From: Nymphaea colorata
Lineage: Eukaryota; Streptophyta; Magnoliopsida; Nymphaeales; Nymphaeaceae
Direction: 5' to 3'
Assembly: GCF_008831285.2 (NCBI RefSeq)
Contig: NC_045142.1
Span: 12,164,716 to 12,228,715, forward strand
DNA: 64,000 bases
Made by a program: the position numbers and the translations under genes. Position 1 is the first letter of the stretch. Each line of letters opens with the position of its first letter. The notes under the pieces were generated by a model, which worked only from the letters and a program-made list of their open reading frames with translations, was not told the DNA's origin and ran no database searches. Shown piece after piece: positions 11,801 to 25,833 of the stretch.

Positions 11801-14800
11801 ATGCACCAAGCTAGAATTGGTGGCTCATAGTCCTCTACATGAGATTGAACTAAGGGAACCTTTCATAACAAATGGCATAAAGGATAAAAATAATGGTAAA
11901 ATAATTTAAATATATCCTAGAGAAATGCCTCATATCCACCTTTTGTTAATGGGCAAAGCAATATTAAGAGTTTAAGTTCCACATAAACATGCCTTGCAGA
12001 CTTCATGGCTCTTAGGCAACATAAACTAGTGTTTTCCATTTCAAAACAATCATAATATTAGATAGTAAATCATCTTTCACATCCTTTAGAAAATTCATTT
12101 TTGTAATCACAAACTCAATATGAGATAAACCTTCTTATGATGTTTACTAGACATTGGCACAAGTATACATCAATTGAGTGTGCATTTCTAGAACTGAAGC
12201 CACTCACGAGTCAATATATAGGTCATTCTCAAATTAATCTCAATTCAACATACTTGAAGCATTCCATTTACATGTCTTAATAGACATAAATGTACACACT
12301 TTATATGCAATCAATGAAGAACCTCAAGTCAAAGGTACAAAATCCATGGATGATCCAAAACATAGTGGTGTCTTTTCCACAAACATCTTCAACATAGACC
12401 TTGTCCATGCACACAAATGATTTTGGTTTGCAATAGATATATGGCCTATGCTATAACCTTGCAACATTAGTCTAAAGTAGCTTCCTACCAAAATCTATCA
12501 ACATAAACATTTTCTAGAATAAGCATAAATCCACACATCATTTTGCAAAAACCAAATCAAGTTCTTTATCTGAAATCACAATGGAAATGAAAACAAACTA
12601 AGCCGATGGTTTAAACCCCTTCAAATCAAGGAGAAAACTAACATACTCCACATTCCTGATATAGAAAGACTTTGAGGAACAATATCCTACTTAAAAAGAC
12701 AAAATATCCAACACTTATGATATTGTCTCTTCAAGACCATTGCCCTTCAAGTCCTATGCCAAACACAATATCTCTCCCTCAATCCCCTCCTTTGTGCCCA
12801 GGACAACATCATCGCTCAATATTTGGGTTCTCCTCTCACTCTCATGTTATTTCAGTACAAAAAAGGGCAATGGAAGACCTGTCCTTTCTGTATCAATGCA
12901 TGGAGGGGTGACAAGTAATTTTAGGGTAGACCTCTGAAGCAATGCAAAGCTCAACCACCACTAACAAACTTTCAACCTTGGAAAAAATGTCTTAAATCTT
13001 TTGAAACGTCTACCATAATCACCTTTTACTATGCAACCTAAACTATTTTTTCAATTGCATTGAATTAACTTTTCCTATTCAATTCATAAGGAGATTAATT
13101 ATTGTGAGTTAAATCCAAGTATTATAATTTTAGTTTATCTCATTATTTTATAAATATTGACATTTTTTTTGTTCTTTATTCCTTTTTGATTGATGCTAGT
13201 GTTGGTGAAGTGGGAAATGTCAAGTGTTCACTTTGAAGGAAAAGAATTATTGTTTTGTCACATTCAACTCTATGTTAGTCATAGTCCAAACAAAGAATGA
13301 GGTAACATTATTGATATGATGTTTATTGGTAAAACTTTGAAAAATCTCAAGTTTTAATTTGTTTCATCCCCAAAAATATTTGGTTTTTAGAGTACTCTAG
13401 AAAAATGAGGTTTTATTTTGAAATGAGAGAGAAATGGACTTGACCGTTGGTACGAGGATTGACCATTCTTAGCGCTTTTACCGAGGGCAACCAATCCAAT
13501 GGCTATGCTTATTTTTTATGCATTTTATTTTTACTTAATCATCTTTTCATTCTAAATGTGGTGTGATGTTTGAGAAAATATTAAAATTTTTTAGCAAGTT
13601 TTGAAGAATAATTCAAGAGTGTAAAACATTTTGATTTGAGAAATTTTGAATTGAAATTTTTACAAATATTATTTGAAAACTTTTGGAGATCATTTTTTTG
13701 AAGTTACTTTGGTGTTCTCTTAAGACTTTAAGTAGGTTTGAGATTTTGCGCTAATTTGGTTACTACCTAGTTAAAGCTCTATCTCATCTTACTTAAGTTC
13801 TTTGAGAGATATGCTTATAATAATTCATAGTGTTAAATAAATGTGGATGTATGAATGCAATAATCCTATATGAGTAGAAGGAAATCATTCATTCCTATCA
13901 TAACATTCATCGAAAAGCATTCCTACCATCACATACATTTAAGTTTCTCATTTTTATTTATAAAATTACCATAAGTATTTTTATGAAAAAGTGAAAAGTT
14001 TTTAAAAAGAGAATGAGGTTGTAGACCATCAAGCATGTTTTCAATATTGGGTCATTACTTGATTTTTGGTCTTGGTGAAGTCGACGAATAGAAAGTTAAA
14101 ACCTTAGATTTTTGGAGAAAAATATCCAAAAGAATGAAAAAGAATGAAATACTTTCATAGAGAGAAAGAGATTTTAACAATCACCAAATAGAAGATTTAA
14201 ATAGAGAGGGAGATACGTAGCTTTATACGTATTTTATATGTATATACATACATACATATATGTATATGTATATATACATACATGTTTGCATATGTATGTA
14301 AAAGCTTATGAAAAGAAAGTAAACAGCAACAAAAGAAGAAGAAGAGGAATAAACGGAAGATGAGGAGGAAGGGATGCACTTGAAGATCATGATCCATTAT
14401 GGCTAGAATGTCTCTTCCTATTGGAGCTCCAATTGATTGTGCATGGGAGCTCCAATCTTCAGTGCACAGGAGAGGGGAAAAGGGGGAAGAGGGGAGCAGT
14501 CAGTGCATAGAAGGGGAAGGGCAGTGGAAGAGGGATTATGATGGGGGTGGGTGGAGGAGCAGGGGTGGGGGGAAGAGAGAGAGAGAGGAAAAGTCATTCC
14601 TCCCATACATTCGTTGAGACATCTGATCTAGAAAGATCAGATGGTTAAATCTAATGCATGGTGTCGAGTCGATCCGCCACTGGATGGAAGTACTGACCCA
14701 GTATGTATGAAACATATCACTCTATGCATGCTAATAGAAAATGTATATTACTGTTTCAATATTTTCATGTAAGCAAGCAAGATTCACTCATATTGTGCAT

Positions 14801-16380
14801 GTCTACTGATCTCATTAGTACATAGCTGACGCAACATACCCCATCCTTCTAAATGCTTATAGTTTTGTAGGAAAGCTATATAATCTGGTTTACAACATAA
14901 CAAACAAGTATGTCTCACACGGCTCATGGATTAAGAAGGCCTTGGAAACTTTAGCACATTGTTAGAATGCATTTGGGAAAACCCAGGCTAACTCTAAGGT
15001 ATTTGTTTGGTATATTACTATATGTTATATAGTGATCTGATTTTCAGTGGCTTATTTTCCTTTTTGCCAACTCTGTTCGTTTTATATTTTATCTCTTTCA
15101 ATATAGAAGTTTTTTGTTTTTATTTCTATTTCATTTTCTTGATATTTTATTTGCTAAATATAACATAGGAATAGATAACTTTAGGCAATTTAATATACCA
15201 TTTTGAAGACATATCAATAATAATCTGGTCTGATCTACATCTAAGGCCATGTAAACTAGTGCACAAGAGTCTCGTTAGAGGTTGGGTTAGAAAATCTTTA
15301 CAGTGGGAAGTAGCAATTCTGTAAATTAGAACTACCTGAAGGTCCTGTTTAGCAATTGAGATAGTTCGTTATTGTTCGATGAGTTTGTCCCAAAGCTCAA
15401 GGTAAATTCATAGAACACTATAACACCCAATTATCTATGAATCTGCCATAATCTTTAGGGCAGATTTAATGGTAACAACTCTTACGATGCCAAACAATCC
15501 CTAAAAAAATGATTTCAGAATCATTATCAGTCCATATTCATAAAGATCAGTAGTAATTAATCCAAACACTCTTTAGTATTTTGAACTTTAACCCATTGAG
15601 AATTTAACTGTTTCAAGCATGGGGCTCTCTCAGTGGAATTTTGGTCCTTGATAATATATTTGTGAATTGTCACTAAGGCTGTGTTTGAATTGAGCAGACA
15701 AAGATCCATGGGTTAACATCCATAGATCTCTATCCATGGATGCTTGTCCATGACGTTTATCCGTGGATAAGGTTTTTTCAGCCGTCTGTGTATTGGACAG
15801 ACATTTATCCATGGTAGTGGACATTTCCATTTGATTGCAGCATATGCCTGAGATAGTGCAGACAAAAAAAGGTCGTTATCCTTCACAATTTTTTTTTCTA
15901 ACAAGGAATCCACTTGAACAACAGAATATGCCTGAACACTTGCATACTTACATGTTACAGTAGCAGTAGGTAACTGCTGTTGTGTTCGATGGTTGTCTCG
16001 GATTCTTCTTATTAGGTTGCGAACATTTTTAACCAAACAAAATCTGAAATAAAGCAAAATTGGATTCTCAAACTCATAAGAATAGGAAGGCAAGGATCCA
16101 AAGCAAATACATAGACTGGGCCTTTAAAAAGCAGGCATTTTGGTGCTTTTCTCAAGATCACCAGCCTCGGTAAATGATATTTTTAAGGCTGCATATCGGC
16201 TGAATTCAAGACAATCTCCATCTATATCAGCTCTCGTTTGTTCAGGGTTTAAGGTTAAGCTCAATTTTGGTTTAGGTTGCTGAGAATGACTTCAGTTGAA
16301 CGGCATGCCTGTTAGGACGAAGGTAAATTGATAGTTTAAATTCATGGATGCATCACCTCATGCAATTGGAGTTACAACAT
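8830..16380. other. Long AT-rich stretch without recognised genes
   Basis: From about 9350 to 12700 the + strand is strikingly A-rich, and from 13000 to 14200 it is T-rich, with no frame longer than about 80 codons. Minor landmarks are a (TA)n tract at 9321-9345, TA/CA-rich sequence at 14230-14300 and a purine-rich block at 14460-14600. MITE-like phrases 'aaggctgtgtttgaattg' (about 15675) and 'gatgccaaacaatccct' (about 15487) also occur. It probably contains decayed transposons too diverged for me to name. Confidence 0.5.
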
Positions 16381-16389
16381 AGGGAGAGA

Positions 16390-16437
16390 CAGGGGCGGAG
16401 CCAGGATTTTTTTTCAGGGTGGGCTAAACGGTCCAAC
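16390..16437. mobile_element. Single hAT-type terminal repeat end
   Basis: 'caggggcggagccagg' at 16390-16405 matches the terminal inverted repeat of the hAT MITEs at 17372-17571 and 43277-43435. I find no paired end with a matching 8-bp target duplication, so it is probably a truncated or internally rearranged copy. Confidence 0.55.
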
Positions 16438-16581
16438 GAACTGTAATACATTATATATATATATATATATATCACTTTAGATATTTACAAACCACAGTGT
16501 AGTAGAAGTGAACATATGTCGTATATAATTGCCCACGTCATGAACGTGAAGCGCGACCTGTCCTACGGCACATTTTAATAA

Positions 16582-16870
<289 letters not shown>

Positions 16871-17363
16871 GTTCTTCTAACGAACAGGAACAGCAGTGGT
16901 AAACAAAACAAACTTAAACTGTTGCTTTCTCCTACTTCTCTGTAATTCAAAACAAAGCATTATTTCGTGATCAGTTGGCACCAAAATGAAAGGACAGTGC
17001 AAAAACTAAAGATGGAAATTATGGCTTCTTCCTAAAAAGGAATAACTTGTAACCTTGCATTCATTCAATAGAACAGGAACAAAAGAAAAATTGGTAATTG
17101 AGATTTGGCTTTCTCCAAGTATCTAAGTGCATCGAGTTAGTTTCAGTCAGTTGAAATGAAGAGGACCCCATTTTTACCCTAGTAATGCTGCAGATATGGG
17201 AAATAGGAAACATGATCCACAATTGTGGGAGAGAGGACGAGCGAGTGAGATCGGATAGACGTAGAGTGTGCCTTCAACATAGATGTGGAAGGGGAGTGAC
17301 GCGGCCTTCCCTACAGATGAAATCGACCTTCCCTATGTTTAAGGGTGGAGTCAAAAATTTTTC

Positions 17364-17579
17364 CCTATGTTTAAGGGTGGAGTCAGAAATTTTTCATGAG
17401 GGAGGCCGAATTAAAGTTTACAAATTTTGACAAGGACAGAAATATCATTTTTCAAAAATTTTTATATAAGACAAGTAAAATGTTTTAAAATAAATTTAAA
17501 TGTAATTTTTAAAAAAAAAAAATTGTGGTGGGGCCGGAACCCCTGAGAGCCCCCCCTTGGCTCCGCCCCTGCCTATGTT
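17364..17579. mobile_element. hAT-type MITE with intact 8-bp target duplication
   Basis: The element spans 17372-17571 (200 bp). Its left end 'taagggtggagtcag' and right end 'cttggctccgcccctg' are inverted repeats whose mismatches are transitions. Both sides carry the same 8-bp word 'cctatgtt' (17364-17371 and 17572-17579), the target duplication size of hAT transposases. The interior is AT-rich and non-coding. The left end plus target word is also duplicated once upstream (from 17331, a 32-bp tandem unit), so a short duplication occurred after insertion. Confidence 0.88.
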
Positions 17580-20500
17580 AATGGGTTGAGCAAGATAAGC
17601 TAAAGATGAAACTGAGCTTCCCTCATTAATGGGTTGAGCAAGATGAGCTGCTTCGGAGGAGAGGACCTATGAAAAGCTTAAGCGGACAGCTTTCTGCATG
17701 CCTTCTCCATGAGACAGAAATGTCTGCCCTAACACATGTTCAGTGTTTAATGAAGCACATACGAAACTGTACAGTGTGGATATGTATCCATCTGCTACAG
17801 TGATGTCAGTGCAATGCAAACGTGCCCTAAGTGAAACATAACCACTATACAAACCCAAACGTTGTGACCACACACAATTTTTCTCCTTGTAGATTTTTAA
17901 GATGGAGAGAATGCATACTATTTTTCAAACTTACATGTCTTTAGATAAAGGATTAATGACTAATTAATATATCATCAATTAATTTAGCAAATTCAGGAGT
18001 ACATACTAATATTATATAACACTAGGAAACCAAAACTTTCTAGAATCTAATGAACAGTTGGAACTTTTCTTTTCAGAGAAAGCATGAAATACTGATCATC
18101 TAGTTACCCTGGAAGAAGCAAAAGTGTAGCCTTGCACATATAGGGTCAAAAGCAATATGCAAGAAGTTATTAGGTTGCATTTGACTTCCCATGGATATTA
18201 GATTCGAAGGGATTTGAAATCCACGAAAGCTGAAATCGACAATTTTATCAGGGTGGATTTCAGCATCCACCGCTAACTTGGATCTCAAGTCCATCTATGT
18301 AGTGTAAAAATCATGGATTTGAGATCCGATGAGGGAAAGGGTCGGACTTCAAAATCATGAATGTAAGATCCGCGGTGATCTCAGTTCAACAGTCATCAAC
18401 AAATCCGCGGTGATCTCCAGCTAAAAGTTGTGCACGTCCTGCCATTTCAGCATTTTTATAATTGAACAGTTGAAGACGCCGCGTCGGATATTTTATTTTT
18501 CAAAGCAGTTTCAGTTCATGTAGTTTTAATTACTAGTTGGATGACGGAGCATGGAACATCATCAACAAATCCAACAAGTGATAGTACAAAGATTCTGCTA
18601 ATTAATTGCTGTTCCATTTCATGTCAAAGGCTCTGAATTTTCTTGAGATGCGAGACTCATAGTGCTCAGTTGATTACTCCTGGACATTAATTGCTGATGA
18701 TATATGGCCGTCCACTAGATCAGAGTTTTTCGTTTTATTTTTCCATTACAAGTACCTATAAAGAAATGTAATATGTCATAGGCTCTACTGTCTGTAACAG
18801 AGAGAATTAATATTATTCTTGGAGCAAAAAGAGAATAGTTAATGTAACGCAAGGATGTGGTAATTGATTGCAGTTAAACATACCAGAGGAAATCTCAAGG
18901 ATAAAGGCAACTGTACATGATGAGATGATATATCCTAATGTATAGAGCTAGAGATGGGAACTGGAACATGGTGAGTAGGAGCTGGATCAGATCTGATCCA
19001 GCTGAAGGTTACAGAACCTCTATCGTGAATCTGATCACTCATTTGCCTGTTCACAAGAAACAGAAGGGGCGCCGATGGATCGGAACGTGAGGTGGTAGAA
19101 CCGTAGTTAGAGAAAATCTTTTTTTTTTTTTCGAAAAAACCCATTTTGTACTTCAACAGTAAGTCAGTATATAAAACTGTAAAAAGACAAAAAAACAACT
19201 TCAAAAAATACGATGAAAACATGTGGTTTTTGTGTTTTTGTATTTTTTATTAATCCATTTTTTAATTTTGCATTTTATTTTAGGAGTTTTCGTTCCAAAC
19301 CTTTTAAAATATGCCAAGATTTTTTCAAAAAAAAAACAACTTTGATGAATGATACTCGAAAAACAATTAAGGTTTAAAAGCCTGTGGCTACAAACCAATG
19401 GACCTACTATAGAACTTAGAATGCCATACCTCAATTCTCTGATGATTAGAGGGTTCATTTTCTATGATTGAATAGAATTTGATTGCAAGAATTTGTGTCT
19501 AAAATCGGCTTGTCTTTGTGGGCACACTCTCTCTCTTAGTGAGCCGAAAAATGGGTTTCTTCAGTGCTCTGGGCCCTCGCCATGCACTGTTTTACTGTAA
19601 GATCTCATCTGACATCGGGAGTAGAACCCAGTATACTTGATGTTATTTTATGTGTTGATTCTCAGACAAATGGTAGAACTCCATCTGGTTTTTCAATGGC
19701 AAGAAAAAAGTGGATACTCGAATTTATTTAACAGTAAAGAGTAAGCTGAATTAATCCTGCAAACTAGGAGAGCACTAATCTGATGAGAGAGTTCAAGTTG
19801 TTTTCCCTTTCCATGAAAGACAGTCATGTTTCCAAAGTTGGTGATTCTGAATTTCCCCTTCACTACTCAAATCGAGTGATGGAACTTGATGGCTTCATAA
19901 CTAGGGAGATTGGGACCAAAATACCAGCAACCACCTCTACCTCATTTTAGCCGCATAACAACTACTGTGAAGAACTTTTTTATCTGTTGAAAACTTCAAA
20001 CCATGTTGTCCATTTCTAAAATTCCTCAGCAAATTAGTGATCTATAGCGGGAATGGGATTCTCGAACACCATTTATTGCCTTGCTTCAAAGAAAAGATCT
20101 CGACAGACCGCATGTGCTTTTATGGTATTTATGGTGAAAACTCATGTAAGTGTTCGGTATTTTATGAGATTCCAAAAACAGATCTTGCTGTGTGCGTGTC
20201 TGTGCTTGCGTACAGTCTCTGGAAGCTAGGTGTATTAAGATAATAATGTCGTCTCCTCGCATTCTGCGCTGCTAATTAATGTGTGGAACTGTACATGGAT
20301 ACCATTGAAGACAAGTTTGTCTGTCATATAAGACAATGCCTTACTGCTTCCCAAAGCACCATCTCTGGACCACCTTCTCTTTTGGCGCATAGTCCTCTAC
20401 TTTCTCTGTGAATGCTATAGAGAGAGAGAGAGAGAGAGAGTTTTCTTTTGAGGTTTTAAACCAAATAAAATCCACAAGTGACAGATAACTAAGTCCAAGA

Positions 20501-22200
20501 AAGAAAGAACAGGGAAAAAGGAAACGCAGCGAAGAAACTTGGGCACTTACAATTTAGCAGCGAAGATAAGCTACTCATATGTTTGCGTACTGACAAAGGA
20601 AAATTGTTTATTTGGGGAGCGTATAAGGTGAGGATCAGTACGACGCGCATCCAAGGTGACTAGAAATCTTTAAAAAAAAAAACTCCCCTCAAATTTTTCT
20701 CTGCTCCCACTGAAAGATGTCTGTGCTTCCGTCCCTTTAATTATTACAATGCCAGAGAGAAGCAGAACAGTACCCACCAGCCATGACTGCACGATGGAGC
20801 TAAGCTGTGGAAAGTGGAACCGTTCCTCTGACAGATCCTTTTTAATGGGAAAACAGCGTTTGAATAACTAGTGATAAATAACTAGTGTATGTTATTCTTG
20901 TTGAGCAGAATGTGATCCTTTTCTGGATAGGCCTCTTAAGCTACCTGTCACATCAGAGCACCTTCTGCTTGTTAGCGCTCCACATATTGAGTATGTGTTT
21001 AATGTGAGTTTGTGGCCGGGGAAGTTTACTGCCGGATATATGGAGAGTTAATTCTGCTGTTTTACAGGAAAAATTTGTGAAAATTATACCCAGCTACTAC
21101 TAGAAAAAGGAGTTTCAAGCATAAATGGCGTCGCTAATTTGTGTAACTTAGAGGTAGTCCAAGAGTCTTTGTGGCCTATAAATATGCTATGTATTCCTCA
21201 GTTGACATATATTTGGAGAGAAATGAAATGGTTCATCATGTTTGTATATATGAGTTTTAGCATTGTCTAGCTGGTTCTCTCCAGTTTTTTGAAAATTCCA
21301 TTTAAACTTCACTTACCAACATAATTAATTTAAGTGCGCAGCATATATACCGACACTTCTCACGTATAGGTCATCCTTAAAAAAGAGTTACGTGCCCAAA
21401 GATAATCTCTTTCAAGTCCATTAATTTCATCTTCTCCCATTTGAATTAGTTCTCATATTTTTTGTGGATAAAGCCCACTGTCAAAGTTCTTATATAATAA
21501 ACAACGAAACGGTCGTCAATATTAATGGCGAATGCTGCACCTGCCAGACCAAGCCAAAGTTCAACTTGTAAAAGCATCACTTCCTGCATAAGTCAGCAGA
21601 ACCATACGCATTCAAGCAGCAGTAAGGGATATAACAATCAATGAGTGATACCACTGTTGCTGACAGCTGGGATTCCATCCTTATATATATATATATATAT
21701 ATAGGCAATTTCATCACATATACAATATATAATACGGCTCATCGTGATAATAAATCAACGGCTGCTTTGAAAAGCTAAAGTCTTCGATGTTTTTCTTTGC
21801 AAGCAAGCATATGTTGAAAGTTGAGACTTGAGAATCGCATTTAATGCGAGGAGCAGATGCCAAGAGACGTGTAAGAATACTTTCATTTTCTTTTCTTCAA
21901 ATCTCAGATCATAGAGGACTTGTATATATTCATGCACCTTCGATGTACTCAGATGCGCTGATCGATCTGTACGTTGATGAGGACAACTAAACGACTAAAT
22001 AAAGAGCACTGTGTCGTAGCTTTCGACTGGAAAAGATGCCTATATCTCCTTTCGCCCTCTCTTTCCTCCTTCATGAATCATGCCCTTCAATGCAGGCATG
22101 GCCTCCTTCACAGATCCTTCTTCCCTTCGCTTAATTGTTTTCTCCCTGACCTGCAATGCCAGGCACAAATCATGGAGAGAAATGTCCATGGAGTTCGTTT
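17580..22200. other. Unassigned stretch
   Basis: No gene recognised. I note a GATC-rich segment at 18170-18430 with repeated 'gatttgagatcc'/'gatccgcggtgatctc' phrases that looks like a decayed transposon. There is also an inverted phrase 'gctggatcagatctgatccagc' around 18970-18995, a (GA)n tract at 20419-20440 and a (TA)n tract at 21681-21703. Confidence 0.5.
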
Positions 22201-22204
22201 AGTT

Positions 22205-22380
22205 AGAGGCGGAGAAAGAACTCTAGCTAAGAGGCACTAGTATAAAAATTTTAATTTTTTAAGGATTCCAATACATAAATGAAAAAAATTACTCAGAAAT
22301 ATCCATACAAAATAACAATTTTTTTGTGGGTCCATATGGGTAATTGCACACACATATCCCACAGCTGCCTTCGCCGCTGA
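22205..22380. mobile_element. Degenerate MITE, same family as 30911
   Basis: The left end 'agaggcggag' and right end 'gccttcgccgctg' are approximate inverted repeats around an AT-rich, non-coding core. The inner phrase 'tatgggtaattgca' near the right end recurs, inverted, in the copy at 30911 ('caattacccata'), which supports a shared family. Target duplications are not clear. Confidence 0.45.
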
Positions 22381-22696
22381 ATTGAACTTAGTATGAAAAT
22401 GAAAAGGGACAGTAAAACGCTTCTTTTTTAAATAGTAACACTTATATCTATATTTGTGCGTGAAGTTACATATGACTTTTTATCTGACTTTCCAAACGAG
22501 TTATTGACTGCCCAAATCTGCTGGATTGAAACAAATAATAATCGACGTTAAAATATTATGATATAAAATTTGATTTAGAGGTATAAACTCCTCTATTCGA
22601 GCTCATCAAGAATACTCAGGAGGAAAAGATGGGCCGGAATCCAATCGAACTGGCTAAATGGCACGTGCCCTCATAAATTATAGTTGGTTAAATCCA

Positions 22697-22736
<40 letters not shown>

Positions 22737-23820
22737 GAGACGGCATCCTGGTTGTTGTCTTTATTGTTTCATTCTACGAGGAAGGTTGGGGCCATCGGCA
22801 AATTAATGGCTTAGGGGAAAGGATGGTGGGGATCGTGTGGTCTCGTGAATGTTTGTTTGGGAAGACATGCATTCACGTGTATGGAACAAGAACCTTGCCA
22901 ATCTAACCCTTGTTCTCTCTCTCTCTCTCTCTCTCTCAAAACATGTATGTGCATGCAGTGACGACAGCTATGTGTTCTCTAGCTTGGTCTCTGCCCTGCA
23001 TCGAATGATTCATCAAGCAGATCAGTACTGCTGTATTCAGGAACAGAGTGTGCTGCTTGATAAGGATCCATGTGGCTTTGTATGCGTCTGTCGACCACCT
23101 TCATTGATCTTTTCCAATGTCAATGTACGTCATTGAAGCTTCTAAAAGCTTGGGAAGCATGTAGGGTTCTGGAAGGGTTGTACCAGATGGATCGTGGTCG
23201 ATGCTCAAGTCGATCACTGAAACCAATGTTTGACTCATATAAGTCCCCCATGTGAAACTTTAGGGGCCCTTTTTGTCTTTCTCAAAAAGATATAGAGGGC
23301 TTTCATTCTTCTGAAAATGGAGATTTTTTCACTTTTCTACCTTTGTCCCTGTAGGGGGCTTCACCCTTTTAATCTCCTGAGTATTTTGGACATTTTGGCA
23401 TCCAAGCATCGAATCCTATACCAGTGGGTCCCCAAGAAACGATGCACTTCCTTTGTGTGCCTTGGATGGACAGAAGGAAAAACTGACTATTATGGGAATT
23501 CAAATGGCTAAAACTTGCTTTCGGTGTAAAATGGTAGAGTCAAGACAAGTCTTAACGGTTACTTTCAGAAAAATAGTTTAAACAACACAAGTCTTGTTTT
23601 CAAAATGTAAAAACTAGAAGTCAGAAACACCTTTTGAAGTATGGATGCTAAGAGAGTCTTATAAAGAAAAGAAGCTGTCGCCTCGTGCGTGATTCTCAAT
23701 GATGGTAGTTGTGATTTGGAATCTTCAGGACCATTCATGTATAACAGAATTATTTTTTTCGTACATATTACTATTATTATTTATTATGTGCTTATATATA
23801 TATATATACTGTGTAAAGTA
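22381..23820. other. Unassigned stretch with microsatellites
   Basis: It contains (TA)n at 22701-22732, (CT)n at 22915-22938 and (TA)n at 23792-23810. Open frames of 60-95 codons show no known domain. The 5' LTR of the copia element that follows should lie in the last few hundred bases, but I could not match it to the 3' side. Confidence 0.5.
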
Positions 23821-23895
23821 TTCCCCTACTTTTTGTAGAGCATAGGATCCCTTGGTGTACTTTCTGCATTGTCATTGCTCTATACCATTTTAGAG

Positions 23896-24560
23896 ATGGC
23901 TTCCTCTGTTGATCAAAATGCTTGTCACTCTACCCATTCAAGATCAGTATCAGAAAATTTTATCATGCTTCTTGCAGAGTTTGTTAATCCATATTACCTT
24001 CATCTCTTTGACAATCCAGAAACAATACCTATATCACATCTCAGAGGGGAAAACTACCATACATGGAGCCGATCAATGATCATGGCCCTTGTAGTGAAGG
24101 ACAAAATGAAGTTTGTCAATGGCACTTTGTCTCAACGAAAAGTAAGTTCACAAGTGTATATATTTTGGTTAAGATGTAACAACTTGGTGTTATATTGGCT
24201 TATTAATTCTTTGTGTAGAGAATTTGCCAACAAATCATTTACAACACAAGTGCTAGGGAAGCCTCAATTGATATCAAAGATCAATTTCACCCAAAGCACA
24301 TGAACTTCAGATAAATGTTAGATCAAAGTTGGCATTAGTAGGCACCTTCCAGTGTCCCAATCAATTGCAGCATATTTTACGAAGTTAAAATCATATATTT
24401 GGAAAGAGTTGACATCTTACGGTACTCATCCTTGTTGTTCATGTGAAGTCATGAAGGTCATAAGCGAATGAATGCAAGAGGTGAAGGTTATAAAATTCAT
24501 AATGGGACTCAATGATACCTATAACTCCATATATAAGAGTGCAAATATTGCTGATAGATC
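23896..24560 (+). pseudogene. Copia gag remnant
   Basis: The protein begins 'MASSVDQNACHSTHSRS' and contains 'NPYYLHLFDNPETIPISHL', then 'GENYHTWSRSMIMAL'. This is the conserved N-terminal block of plant copia Gag (copia-type gag domain). 'CNNLVLYWLINSLCREFAN' follows after a divergent linker. The first frame ends at 24303. Later pieces such as 'VIKFIMGLNDTYNSI' (about 24490-24530) continue in other frames. The start at 23896 is chosen because the family begins just before this block. Confidence 0.8.
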
Positions 24561-25536
24561 CTCTTCCATCCCTTGCCAATGTTTAACCACTAGTGTACGA
24601 AGAGAAGGAACATGAATCCCAGTTATTATCTTTATTATAACATAGTGTTATTTTGACTTGAAACCAACACATAAAGGCAAAAACTACAGGGACATGTTAT
24701 AAGCTACACAATGGTGAGATCCCATGTCCTAGCAAGACCAATTACAAATGTCATGAAAAGTTGTTGACGACTTAAACATGTCACAGATTTTGAATTCATG
24801 ATGCATGAGTTACTGAAAGTTTCATGTTCTTTAATATTGCCAATGATTTTTGGAACAATTCTAAAAAAATGTACAACAAACAAAATAATATTGTTTTCAT
24901 GTGTCAGCTTTCTTGTGAAATCCATAGTTTAAAGAAGGAAGTTAATCCACTCTATGATTATTATGGAAAAATGAAATGAATGTGGGACAAATATGAGTAT
25001 GACTCAACCTCTTATTGATCTAGTCAATAAAAAAATTGTGTGAACAGGAGAAAGTATTTTGATTGTTAGTAGGCTTGGAATGAGTTTGAACGTTTTTGCA
25101 ATCAAATACTGATCTATGTTGAGGTATCTATGAATACTATATGTTTTATATGGGAAGAGATATGAAGGCAGGTGATGAATTCAGGTTCCATCTAAAGCAA
25201 CCATAAACATGTATATGATAGAGTTACAGTCACAATTTCTTTTCCCAAGAAAGTTGATCAAAGTAATATCGGTTACAAATGAAAGAAAATAAGATTTTTC
25301 CCTGTACCTATTATAGAAAAGATGGTCAAACCAAGCATAGGTTATGGAGGTTACATGATAAAGTTGGAACAGTTAAAACAAACAAACAGGTCTTATCCAA
25401 TCAACTTGTTTTGGCACAAGTTATAACCACAAATCAGTCCAAGTCACTATAACAACAATTGTTGCATATGTGCTACTCCTCTTACTGCAGGTAATACCTA
25501 TATTTACATTGTTGAATGCAAAAAAAAACTCAGCTT

Positions 25537-25614
25537 ATTGATTCAGGTGTGTCTGTGCATATGCATTTGTCTTGTATTGATTCAGGTGTGTCTGTGCATA
25601 TGCATTTGTCTTGT
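25537..25614 (+). repeat. 39-bp tandem duplication of the copia protease active site
   Basis: Two adjacent 39-bp copies (25537-25575, 25576-25614) are in frame with the protease. Each encodes 'IDSGVSVHMHLSC', so the catalytic D-S-G motif appears twice, 13 residues apart. Confidence 0.92.
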
Positions 25615-25833
25615 TATAGTTTCAATACATTAAACAAATTAACATTAAAAATTATGAAAATTGCAGCCTCTTAAATGTGATAAAGAATTGGATGTACTTA
25701 TTGTTCATAGCTTATCTGCTAACCTACTCTCAGCTTACTCAAGAATTATAAAGTAGTGCTCAAACCAAATGATGAAGAGGAAGATTGATAAAAGGAAGAT
25801 AGTCAAGGATTTATATGCCCTTAAGCATGAATC

